Assembly (NCBI GenBank): GCA_964017195.1
Contig: OZ024898.1
Span: 10,501,130 to 10,565,129 of the forward strand
Source of the DNA: Siderastrea radians
Lineage: Eukaryota; Cnidaria; Anthozoa; Scleractinia; Rhizangiidae
Reading direction: 5' to 3'
DNA: 64,000 nucleotides
A program made the translations under genes and the position numbers. A model generated the notes under the pieces. That model had not been told where the DNA came from. It worked only from the letters and a program-made list of their open reading frames with translations, and ran no database searches. Shown piece after piece: positions 35,702-46,900 of this stretch; positions within the stretch are counted from its first letter, which is position 1, and each line of letters begins with the position of its first letter.

Positions 35702-36099
35702 AAGAGAATGAACGCACGCAATAAAACGAAAAATCACTTACAAACAAACAAACGAACGAACGAAAAAGGTAAGCTGGCGTGGTTAATTTGCCGAATTTTA
35801 TTTAGTTCATTCCCTGAAGACGTCAGGCAGTGTCTGACAAAATACCGGGAAAATACATTAAGTATAGCCCCATGCTGTACAGTAAGGGACTGTTTACGTT
35901 TCAATGGAGGAAGGAACATCCTAGCACTATGTAGATCCCAGAGGGCGAAACAACTTTTCGTTTGGTTTGCATACAGCAAGTTTGCAAGGTAAAAAGACGA
36001 AGTTTACAGTAAGAGTTGTGTTACTTCTCTTGAAGTTCGCCATGTTTGTTTTTCTGCCTTTCCCTGGTACCAGGATTTTCCGGGCGAAGGTAGTTTACA

Positions 36100-36150
36100 T
36101 GGTGCTAGGATCTTCCTATTTAGTCAGCTAGGAAGATCCTAGCGCTAGCC
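36100..36150. repeat. Small hairpin, GCTAGGATCTTCC
   Basis: GGTGCTAGGATCTTCCTA and TAGGAAGATCCTAGCGCTAG pair around a short loop. Related GCTAGGATGATCC and TAGGATCTTCCC phrases at 36196-36225 and ATCTTCCTAGCGCTTGGATC near 37299 suggest an element at the outer ends of the 1.1 kb palindrome. Confidence 0.6.
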
Positions 36151-36529
36151 AAGTAAAACCTTTTGCATGTAAAACTCAAGACAGAAAACATATGGCGCTA
36201 GGATGATCCGCCTTCTAGGATCTTCCCACAGGTAGCCCAAGCGTAATATAAGAGTTTGTATGAGAAATGGAACTGAGAATTGCCATCGATAAATAAATGA
36301 GCTTTTAAAAGGTAAAGCTGCTTAATAAAGTAGATAAAATGTTACCTGGTGTTGTATTTTGTCCTCCTGTGAAGGTTTAGCGCTCTTGGAGAGTTTAGAT
36401 CTTCTACCCTAACAGTGTATAAGAGAAAGACAAGGTTGGAGAATGGAGTCAGATCGGCCATCGAACAAGCCTCGAGAACGGCTCCAATGTTCACGCGAAA
36501 AAAGGCATGCACTTACATTTTGTCTCGCC

Positions 36530-36646
36530 TTACTCACAAAGTAGTGGTTTAAGTTCCCCTTTCTGAAATCCAATGGAGTATACCTTGATTCTTCCCCGTA
36601 CAAGACGACCTAAAAGTTCGAACATGAAATCGAAAACCACCGCCAT
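36530..36646 (-). CDS. Left-arm ORF, possible first exon
   Basis: ATG at 36646 opens MAVVFDFMFELLGRLVRGRI then KVYSIGFQKGELKPLLCE, 38 codons to a TAA at 36530. A good GTGAGT donor sits inside the last codons (CTACTTT then GTGAGT), and a second possible donor (AAG then GTATAC) lies after codon 21. The mirror-image arm keeps the same frame with conservative changes. No family recognised and no downstream exon found. Either a real 5' exon of a duplicated gene or a chance open frame in a foldback element. Confidence 0.35.
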   Translation of the reverse strand: MAVVFDFMFELLGRLVRGRIKVYSIGFQKGELKPLLCE

Positions 36647-36878
36647 TTATCTGTGACTCGGGAAAGTTGCCCAGTTCGACCGTTAAAACCTCGGTCGGCA
36701 CTGGGAACGAGGGTCAAATTACAACCCCACGGGGAGAGGACAGTTTATATTTCACCGAACGTTTGTATCTTCAAAAATATCCTGTCCTCTCCTGGTGGGG
36801 TTGTCATTTGACGCTCGTTTCCAGTGCCAGCCGAGGGTTTAACGGTCGAACTGGGCAACTTTCCCGAGTCACGGATAA

Positions 36879-37034
36879 ATGGCGGCGGTTTTCGAACTCG
36901 TGTTCGAACTTTTCGGTCGTCTTATACGGGGAAGAATCAAGGTATACTCCATTGGATTTCAGAAAGGGGAACATAAACCACTACTTTGTGGGTACGGCGA
37001 GACAAAATGTAAGTGCATGCCTTTTTTCGCGTAA
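36879..37034 (+). CDS. Right-arm ORF, possible first exon
   Basis: ATG at 36879 opens MAAVFELVFELFGRLIRGRI then KVYSIGFQKGEHKPLLCGYG, running 51 codons to a TAA at 37032-37034. It diverges from the left-arm ORF mainly by conservative replacements (Leu/Phe, Ile/Val, Glu/Asp). Donors are possible after codon 21 (phase 0, AAG then GTATAC) or in codon 37 (phase 1). The phase 0 donor could formally join the calponin-homology exon at 39038, as an alternative first exon of that gene. Not recognised. Confidence 0.35.
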   Translation: MAAVFELVFELFGRLIRGRIKVYSIGFQKGEHKPLLCGYGETKCKCMPFFA

Positions 37035-37305
37035 ATTTTTAGCTGTTTGTCGAGGCAGGTTCGATCGCCGATAGGGCTTCATTCTCCAACCTTGTCTTTC
37101 TCTTATACACTGTTAGGGTAGAAGATTAAAAACCTCTCCAAAGGCGCTAAAACTTCACAGGAAGACAGCAAACAACAACAGGTAACATTTTACCTTCTTT
37201 ATTCAAGAGCGTTACCTTCTAAAGTCGATTTATTTTGGATAGGAATTCTCGGTTCAATTTTCCATACAAACTCTTATATTACGCTTGGGTTACCTGTGAT
37301 CTTCC

Positions 37306-37923
37306 TAGCGCTTGGATCCCCCTCCCTCCATGTAAAGAGCTCCTTACTTTCTTCGTCTATTTGTTTGTTCGAATTTTGTTTTCCGCCATTTTTACGTGAC
37401 AGTCACCATGACGTGACACCGTGTCACAGCCGTAACGTATTTTTAAAAACTTACCCGAGCAAAACAAACTGCATCCAATATTTTCCCAAACAACCCAGCG
37501 ATACAAAAACTATTTCTGCAACGTGGAGTTACTTTATTTTCGAGGCTGCATTTCTTTTGCAGCTAATGAAATTATCTTCTTCCTTTGTTTACTATTGTTC
37601 CATGATCCTTTGTTCGGCGCGGTTATTTATTGACAGGTCGGATCAGCGAAGCGGGAAGGACGTTGAACCGGAGCGACTTGTGTACTTATTTGAATTTTGA
37701 AAAGCAGCTTTGAATTGTTTGGCGTGAATTTTAATTTCTTCACCCCAGTGCACAAGATCAAGCAATCGTATCCATATCGCCTACGTCGTTTCGAGATCTC
37801 TGTCTCAAGCTGTGTTGCTTCGATTGGGTTGTAGGCATGTGGATGTCGCAGGGTTCATTCTACCGGCAGTATTGTTGGAGCAACCGTTGACGATTGCGCC
37901 TTTTGACTCAAGAAATTCAACTG
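37306..37923 (+). promoter_or_regulatory. Upstream region of tandem-CH gene
   Basis: Contains no other gene that I recognise. An in-frame TGA at 37888-37890 precedes the chosen ATG, so the 5' UTR and promoter should lie here. No TATA box stands out. Confidence 0.4.
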
Positions 37924-40900
37924 ATGGCTTTACGTCGCAAGTTATCCGGTTCGCCAGTTGAGGTATGATAATTTTTTTTCCTAACCTTCCGCTTCGATTA
38001 GACTGATACTGCAGATAAGGCACCTTTACAAGTTTCTTAGTCCTGGATCGAACGAGATGATGCGATCATGGCGGTTTTCATGTGCCAAATGAACGACCAC
38101 GAAACTCCGGGAGCATTTGCCTCCGTTTTAGTATTCACACGGTAAAAATTTGTCAAAAAGGCGCGTGAAAATTCAACTGTGGCTTTGAGCAGTTCAGGTG
38201 TTTCGTGGTGTTGTTACCACTCAAGGTGAAATCAATTATTCATCACCGTGTTTTCTCAGGTTTTGTTAAATGAAGTGAATTCTCGCAGCCTTATAAAACG
38301 ACGTAAGGTTATTGATACAACTGACGTTTCTAGTAAAGGAAAATAGACCAGTAAACAAGTGAATGGGGAACCAAAATTCAAAATGGTTTTTTCGAACCGA
38401 CCTTAATTCTGCTGAGAAACGAGCTGAGAAACGTATTTACTTCAAGGCACGTAAATAATGGATGAGCTTAATTATAAAATCTGTCTGATGCCTGTTAAAA
38501 CGTAAGGGATAAAGATGGACAGTTTTATGTTTATTGTCAAACTATTAAAACATTAAAATATAATTATAATAATTATATAATTACAATTGATTGCTGTTCT
38601 AGCTATCTGGCAAGATAACACGAAACTTTTTTTTTTATCTAGCGCCAATGTAATAAATATACTTTGTATATATAGGAAGTTATCATATTAGAACAATTTA
38701 TTGGTGCAATATCCCTGGGAAACTGTGACGAATATCACCTTATACTTTGCTGACCAGGCTATGTAGGCCAGGATAGCTAAATGAGGGGACATGTCAGGAC
38801 TCAAGGATATCTGCATTGCACTTCCAAATATGGACAGCTGTGTCAGTGATACCATTGTCTGTCATGCACAGATGACCGATGTTGGTGCTTTTTGACCATA
38901 CGTGGGCACAGTGACAAATTGTTGAACAGTAAATAAATCTTTGTAAGTTACATTGCAGGGACGTAGCCAGAAGGAGTGCCCAGGATTGAACTCATTCTCA
39001 ACCATCTGTAAGCTAACTTTATTTTCTCTTGTTGCAGGTGTATAAAGCCTGGGTAAACTGCTGTATATCTGAATGTGATGACAAAAGGAGGGTCAATAAT
39101 TTGGCCGAGGATTTAACAGATGGGATTGTATTGTGCCAATTGATTAAGACAACTACAGGACATGACATAAGGCAATCCCAAGCAGTAAGCATTCTAGTTA
39201 TTTACAGTCAGAGCTCTCTGTGTGGATGCTCTTGAAGGCTGAAAGGTCTACTTTTGTCCATCCTGACAAAACCCATTTGTTGAAACTTTTATAAAAACTC
39301 CATATTTACACAATCCCATAAGCCGCCAGCTCCAGTTTTGCTGCAGTACAGGCATATTTTGGGTGAGAGAGCACTGGATAATCCTTCGTGTGTTGTAAGG
39401 CACCATCTTGCATTAGGAAATGAGGAGAGGGTTGGGGCGAGTTAAAACGGATTCCAAGGGATAGACAGATCCTCAGCTCTATGATGGTGGCTTATATATA
39501 AAAAATGATTGAGCCCCTGAGCCTTGCTTTCAGACACCAAAAGATGCCTGCAGTGTAGGCTAGCTCCAATGGCTGGTACAGCAAGTGAAAGGATGCTACA
39601 GCATCCCCTAAAGGCCCCCTCCTCTCCCTCACTCAATTTGTTAAAGAGAGGGCTCAGCACCCCCATAGCCTGTGGTGTTGGGGACAGGGGAGTTCAAACT
39701 TCACTCTTTCCGTACCCTTTGTCCCAGTTTCCGCCACTTCTTTGGCTCCTGCTTGTGCACTTTTTCATTAATTAATTGTAAAATATTGTGCAGTGTTGTG
39801 TAAGTTACCTAGTATTTCTTCTTCTTCGTGCGACCCAGGGGCCTGCTTCCCACTCTTCCTTTTCCTTACTCCTGTACAACCAACCCCCTTTTCTGCTGGA
39901 TTTCCACCCCTTGTGCTTGTGGTACAGTAAGGCATATGTATGAACTCACAGGGTTGTCCACTACATTTCAAGTAGCTGGCAAAAATTTCTAAGTAGCCGG
40001 ATAGTGATTATCGAGCCCCCAAGGTGATCCCTTCTGGGGGGGTCTGGGGGCATGCCCCCCAGGAAATTTTTACATTTTATGTCCCCAGAAACAGAATTTC
40101 CTTGATTCTGAGCACAAATTTCCAATAATGTCAGTTCCAAAAGTAATCATAACTTTTCAGTTTTATTTGTATAAACTCATGCCTTCAGTGGCTTTCTACA
40201 TGTAATCCCAGAACTCAACGTAATGAACGAATAATCGTGTATCTCTGTGCCGAGCAGATTATGGGAAATAAGTTCCATTTTCATATATCTGCACCAGTAA
40301 AGGAACAAATAATTTGTCTTTAAAAATACATATATATCACGAAGGTAGCCGGCACAAACGACCCAAGTAGCTGGTTAATTGTGCCGGCTGCCGGCTGTTA
40401 GGGACAACCCTGACTCATATTACTCTGTCTACCGGTGACTACTTCATTTGTCTCAAGTAGTAAAATGCTCAGCACAGATTATGGCAACCTTACTGAGGTG
40501 GATAATTCCATGATGGGGGTGCATTTTTTTGGTGCAGCTTTTCAAAATGGTTCCCCGTCCTTGCACCTGTCCCATTGTACCTGTGCAGACATTTACAGCT
40601 TTTGCACTTGTATGTCAAAATGATCCCGTGACCTGAAAGCCTGAACCAGGCTTTACACTATGAATCTTCACACGCAAAAATTTACTATAATATTGTCTTT
40701 TGACAGGTCAATGGTTCACTGGATGATCAGCATTTGGTGCAGCTTGTTATTGATTACATGAAAGGCAAAGGAATTGACATTACCTGTCAAGTGGAAGGTA
40801 CTTGATACAGTTTTTTGTTTTCTACTAACTCTTGATACATCTCCTTAGTATAATATTAATTAATATTATCCCCAGCCCTCTTAAATTCCAAAGTGGTATT

Positions 40901-43900
40901 ACTAGAAGGTGTGTAAACAAGAATACTGAGTGGCCCTGTAATAATGTAGTAATACTGTAGGTGGCAAAATTGCTGGTTGCCAGCACTTTTTCAACTGATA
41001 CCTTAAGGACTGCGTGTACATTTAAACTCATCAACAATAGATGAGCTTGGGGAAGGTGCCTCGAAAGATAGTGGAGCCTCGAGCACAAGAGCCGAGCGCG
41101 TAGGGTAACCATGACAACCCTGTGAGCGGCAACCACCAGGCACCGTCACACTGAAAAAACAGTGAAACCATGATACTCACCTTATACTTACCAGAGAGGG
41201 AGGGAGGGCAGGGAGGGTAGGGAGGGCAGGGAGGGCAGGGAGGGCAGGGAGCGAAGCCGCCAAGCACAGTCGAAACAGCAAAAGTGCACATGAGAATGAG
41301 CTGACCTCGAAAGCCGAGCTGTAAAACTACGCGACCCCCTGCAGACCCCCAATCACTGCGCATGACCACGACGGGGGAGGCCGCTGACCGGCATTGTTTT
41401 GAGTTTAACTTAGCTTAAATTGCATTTAACCACATTAAAATTAGAGCTGTAGGCTTTAAGTCTGTGTACAATTCCTTGTCTGGGGAAGCAGGGGTTGTGT
41501 GAATGAATTAAGTGTGGAAAGAATGAAGCTTGCGTGGCAGACCTTTGAAGGGGAAGGGGGAGAATTGCAAGAAGAGAATGTCTAGACTAGGGTACTGGCA
41601 ATTAGCCCTTACATTCAATCCTTTGACACCCTTACAAAACTCATTATCCTGCCTAGAACCAGATTTTCATTACAGGGTAAAGTTAGCTATAAAATCAATG
41701 TAACAAAATAATAAAAAGCTAAAATGTGCACACAGAAAATGAAGGGCTGCAAATGTTAACTGCTACAATCTGGGTTGCTTAAACTCTACATAATTCAGCC
41801 AATCACTGAACTAGCTCAAATCTTGTCAGGAAGTCATTTGTTAAAGTTCACACAACTGATGTACATCCCTGTTGACTAAGGAGTACATTATTGTTGGTTT
41901 TGTGTTTTCTCTAGACATTACAAGTGGGAAGCTCAAATTCATCTTGGATATCTTATGGCTGATCATATTACATTTTGAAATTCACAGTGCAAGTGGGTAT
42001 TTTTTTTGGTGTTGTTATTTTTTTGCTTGTTTGCCCATAGCAGTGTTTAGTTTATAAATATAAGTGTGCTATAACTGTAATAATGAAAAGTTATTAATAA
42101 CAGTTGGTAATGAATTTTGTTAAATTGTTGTGGTTAATTTCTAGACCGTGCTGCATATCAGAGGACAGTAAATTTGGGCAAGAGGTTTCTGTTAGAATGG
42201 TGCTGCACTGAAATACCGAACACAGCAATTGACCCAAGAGGACCATTTCTGGACTTGTGAGTATATAGGGGAGCAGGGTTGGCATAGTGGTGAGAGCACT
42301 CGCTTCCCACCAAATGGCCCGGGTTCAATTACTGGGCCTGGCATCATATGTGGGCTGAGTTTGTGTCGGTTCTGGACCCTGCTCCGAGGGTTTTTCTCTG
42401 GGTACTCTGGTTTTCCTCCCTCAGCAAAAACCAACAGGAAGCTTATTTGAGCTGGCTGTAGTAGGCTGTGCTTTAAGGTCATGCAAAGACCGTACAGCGG
42501 CTGCCAGATTATATTAGGTGCCTATAATTATATGCTTTCGGTCTGACCTTTTTCGAGCTGCATATCTTTGCTGTACTTGCGAGGACGATTGGCGAGACAG
42601 TTACTCCAGTTGTGGCCTTGATTGAACTTGTAGACATGGTTCTGTGTAACTAAATTTGTTTTAAATGTATTCTTAGTCTTCAGGATGGTGTTTTGCTTAC
42701 CAAGCTTATAACAAAATACTGCACAGTTGATGGAATCAACCCAAATGATTTACAGGTGAGGAATTCCTTTTTTCAAAATTTGTTTGTTTAGTACGTCTTT
42801 GCTCTTTTTTTAGAGTAAGATAATACCAAAAAAGCAGGGTTCATACAGATCCTGGAAATCCTAGCCTCTCACACATTCATTTTACCCCTAGTACGACTCC
42901 CAGGCCGTAAAAAATGACTGTGTGGGAAGTTTTGGAAATCCTGGACAGTCCAGGAATTTTCTTGCAACAAATAATGGAAATCCTGGACAGTTCAGGAATT
43001 TTCTTGCAACATTTTCGAGGCTGGAATTGCATCATCATTAGCTGGCTGGTCTTGGGGGCATGCATACCATGGAGTTAACTAAGGTGGCTCATGACAGCTT
43101 TTTTTTCTTTCTTTGATGTGCATAGACCAGGAAGAATTTATTAGAAGGACTGTTACCTGTTACTTGGCACCACACCTGTACCCCGCAAGCAGAGGTTTCT
43201 TGGTCACACTTTGTTCCAGCGGGCGAATAAATAACCTGTGTGCAAAGCCGTTTGATTCTTTGATCTGCCGCCGTCCAGGTTTTTGGACAAATTAATTTGA
43301 AATACTGGTTTCTAACCAGGTCTCAACCTGTTTAAAGCTTACGCATGTTGTGAATGTTGTCAAAAATGCACATGCTCTGATATGCTAGCAAAACTGTTGT
43401 ACGAGACTGAGCTTGTTTTTCTTTTCTACAAAACTTCTGTCCCTTCTCCCAGCTCAGAAAATTGGCAGAAAGACAAGGCAGAAATCATTAAAGGTTTATT
43501 TTCCTGAGATTTATCTGGAGTTTAAAGTAACACTCAGATAAACCTGGTACAAGTGAGGTGCAAGTAACATTTTTTTCTCGAAGTTGACAAGTTTTGGTGA
43601 AGATGATGTATGAGCGTGCCATCAAAATCTGCAAGACAGTCCTGAAGTGGTGATGTGTATGACAAATGTTGCGCATGCACGACAGGAAATCAGATGGTTT
43701 TGCACAGAGGTTGCTTATACGCCCACCAGAACACAGGGCAACCAAGAAACCTCTGCTTGCAGGGTACCACACCTGTAGTGTACCATTCTTTTTTTTGCGA
43801 GTGGTGGGAGGGGGGGGGGGGCAAGGAGGGGAAACTGTTCCATTGGTAAAAGCTATTTATGCTATAATATGTATCTTTTTAATTAGTAGTAAAAACAAGG

Positions 43901-46900
43901 TGTATATATTTACAATAAAATTTTTTATCTGCCTTCATGTGGTGAATTAATGGCGAATTTAGAACATCAGTAATGAAACAATGTAGCGAAAGTTATGGTG
44001 AGTTTTTGTCCCGGGGGGTACTCCCGTCAAATAAGGATAGGTGTGTGCCGCCAAGGTTCTCAAACCCTGACCCTATTTAAGGGTAGAAAATCGAGAATTG
44101 ATACCCTTTTAAAGGCCCAAAACCAAGAAATGGCACCCTATTTAAGGGAAACAAGATAACTCATAATTCTGTAACTAGGTGATGAGGAGTGCCAACACAA
44201 GCTATAAACGCCCTTTTAAAATCGCTTTGTTAAACTTTATAACGTGTAGTACAGTTTTAACATACCATATTTTTTTCGTTTGGCACGTTTCGGTGGATAC
44301 TGCAATTTACTGACCCTATCTAAGGAACATCTAAGGATCACAATATCAAAAAACACCGAAAAGGATACCCTATTTAAGGACTGAGCACCTCAAAAACCCT
44401 ACCCTATTGGGCGGCACAGACCTATATATAGCGTATGTAAGGAAGTACCCCCCCTCCCCCCGGGGTTTTTGTGTAGTTATTTTGGGCACTGGAAATATTT
44501 TTGTGTGAGTCATGGAAAGAACTGGGAAAGTAGTCCAGACCTGCAAAATAATCAATATTATTGAAAAAGCACAAATACTGCAAAGCTAGATGTTAAAATT
44601 ATAGTGCTGCAGTCTAAATGCTGTACAACACTGTGTTAAGCAACATAGAATAAGAATGATGGGAACTGCAGAAATGCAAATGAAATGAAGATGTGACAGT
44701 TGTAATTGCAATTTAAGCAGAAAAAAAAAAGATTTTAGTGGCTTCAGCGCGATTCGAACCCACGGCCTCTGCATTTGCACTGGAGTGCTCTACCAACTGA
44801 ACTATGAAGAATATACATTGGGAGCAGGCCAATTTATTGAGTTCATCTATGAAAGGAATGAAACAAAGAATGAAAATGATGTGAAATGCTGAAATACAAA
44901 TAAAATGATGTTGTGACCATCGCAGTAGCAGTACTTTCTGATCACGCTGGTCTCTCCAGACCAGACCCTACTGTATGTTTTCTTCAAGTGACAGCATAAA
45001 CATAACTTAAAGCTGAAACATTAGTACGAGTCATTTTTCACCCGCAATTTGCCGCCCCTCACGTACTTCATCTAGTACTTCATTGTTTCCTGTTCAAGTG
45101 CCTCCCACACAGGAAGTAAAAATACAATGAAAAGGTGGCACACAATTATGCCAAATAAAGATTTATTTAAAATAGGTGAGAATAATAACAATATTGTATT
45201 TTATGTTAGTACAAATGCATGAAGTATTAATAATTATCATTTAATGTTTTTTAAAGGTGGTAGACAAGAGCACCCTTGTAAGGGTACTGAAGGCTGCTGA
45301 GGACCGACTTGGAATTCCAAGAGCAATACTTAGGTGATGATTATATTAATACTGTCTGTAACCTACCAAAAATATATGTCTAGGAAGACCTCATCCTGGT
45401 TGTGATATTAGCTTACTTATTCCACGAGTGTGCCTTGGTGATGAGGGATAAATAACCAACACGGCACTTCATATCCAAGAAGTGTTGGTGAATAATTGTT
45501 TTATGAAATTCTTAATTTCGCGGGTTATTGTTGCTGAATTTTTTTTTTTGCTATATTTTGGGACAAAACCTTTGCTTCGCAGTTATTGAAACTTTTGAAT
45601 GACACTGTGCTTGGTATGTTTTCCAATTTTCTTTTGAGAGAATGAAGCAGAAGTAGACCTTTATAGCCTGTGTGCGGCTCCGCACGAAAACTTGACACGC
45701 ATGTTGTTTTTCCACCCGAAAGCAGACTTTCAGCGCGTTCTCATGTCCATCTCGCGCAAATTTCCCTGAGTAGAAAGAGGGAGTGCTCGTAGTGTGCTTT
45801 ATAATTATAACAAACATGTTTGCATTGGTAATTTATAGTTCTTCAGGAATTTTGGACAATGACACTTTTGATGAGTATGCCGTGGTCATTTATATGGCTG
45901 TCCTGAGACGAATGGTAAGCTGTTTACAAGTAAACAAACGTTACGATGCTAATGCCTGTTGCACACCGAAGTGTTAAGACCCCTTCAACTTCTTCGTGTT
46001 TTACTAAACGTTACTTGTAAGAATTCGTAGCCATCGTTGCGTTTATTTCAACAACAGAGTTCGTCTGTCGAAGGCACTATTTAAACAATAGAGTTCTTCT
46101 GTCGAAGGCACTATCGTGTGATAGGTTGCCGGAGAAAACTTGATGTTCACAACAAATATTAGCCAGAGAACGTAGTTCGAGGGCTTATATGAAGTTTGAA
46201 CATCAAATTTCCGAGGGAACCTATCACACATAGGGCCTGAAACAGAAGGACTATTGTTTTCATTGTACAAAGCGAAATTTTGAGCGAAATTGCCAAAAAC
46301 GGGCACCAAGCACTGATAGGCGCCCCCTGAGGAGAAACACTATCGCGTCACGTGACCGATTTCGACCAATGGGAGCACGCCAAAATTTGGCGTTGTTCTG
46401 TAATTATATATAGCATGAGTTTAAATGTGTTATTTTCTTCATTCACGAGCCCTCTTTACTGTTGTTTCAGTTTAACCGTACGGAAACGGAAAATGTCTTT
46501 TTTATAACTTATTCTCTGCTGAGTGTAGGCAATCGCTTTCTGAGATGATTGGTTTCCTCCAAGGCCCTTTTTTTTAATGCAAAATTCCTGTATCCATTTG
46601 CAAATTTTGACTTCGTTGTTAACTGAATTAATTTCCGTAGTTTTAGTTTGACCACCGTGCCCAACTCAAACGTTTAGGGGGTGCAGTTTAAGATTGAACA
46701 TTTAAAATGCTTGAACCTTTTTAGCGGTGTTAATGAGGAGTGCCGTACCCAAAATGATTCTTAGGTAGATGGCCGTAAACAAAAACGAACATAGGATAAA
46801 AATTCCTTCAGTTTTGTTTTGTTTGCCCCGTTTCCTTGCAAACAGGCACAAAAGAGGCATTTATTCCTGGTACGTGTATAAGTAAAAATTGGGTTCCTGT

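Larger units (their letters stand above)
36215..37305. repeat. 1.1 kb palindrome with two related ORFs
   Basis: Left arm 36215-36743 and right arm 36782-37305 are reverse complements with substitutions and indels, separated by a 38-base loop. Landmarks: GGGCAACTTTCCCGAGTCAC (right, 36853) and its complement at 36653; GAAGAATCAAGGTATACTCC (right, 36931) and its complement near 36575; AGACAAGGTTGGAGAATG (left, 36428) and its complement near 37081. Each arm carries a small ORF reading outward from the loop. Confidence 0.85.

Noticed and set aside
38074..38140. Short ORF starting MAVFMCQMNDHETPG with a GT after ACACG
   Set aside because: The donor leaves phase 2, incompatible with the exon at 39038. 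The 37924 exon fits exactly.
38363..38458. 31-codon ORF starting MGNQNSKWFF, like a myristoylated N-terminus, upstream of the CH1 exon
   Set aside because: Its only good donor leaves phase 1, whereas the CH1 exon at 39038 needs phase 0.
44744..44816. tRNA-Cys-like sequence (GCA in the loop) on the minus strand
   Set aside because: Mismatches in acceptor, anticodon and T stems, and a SINE-type tail follows; better explained as a SINE head.
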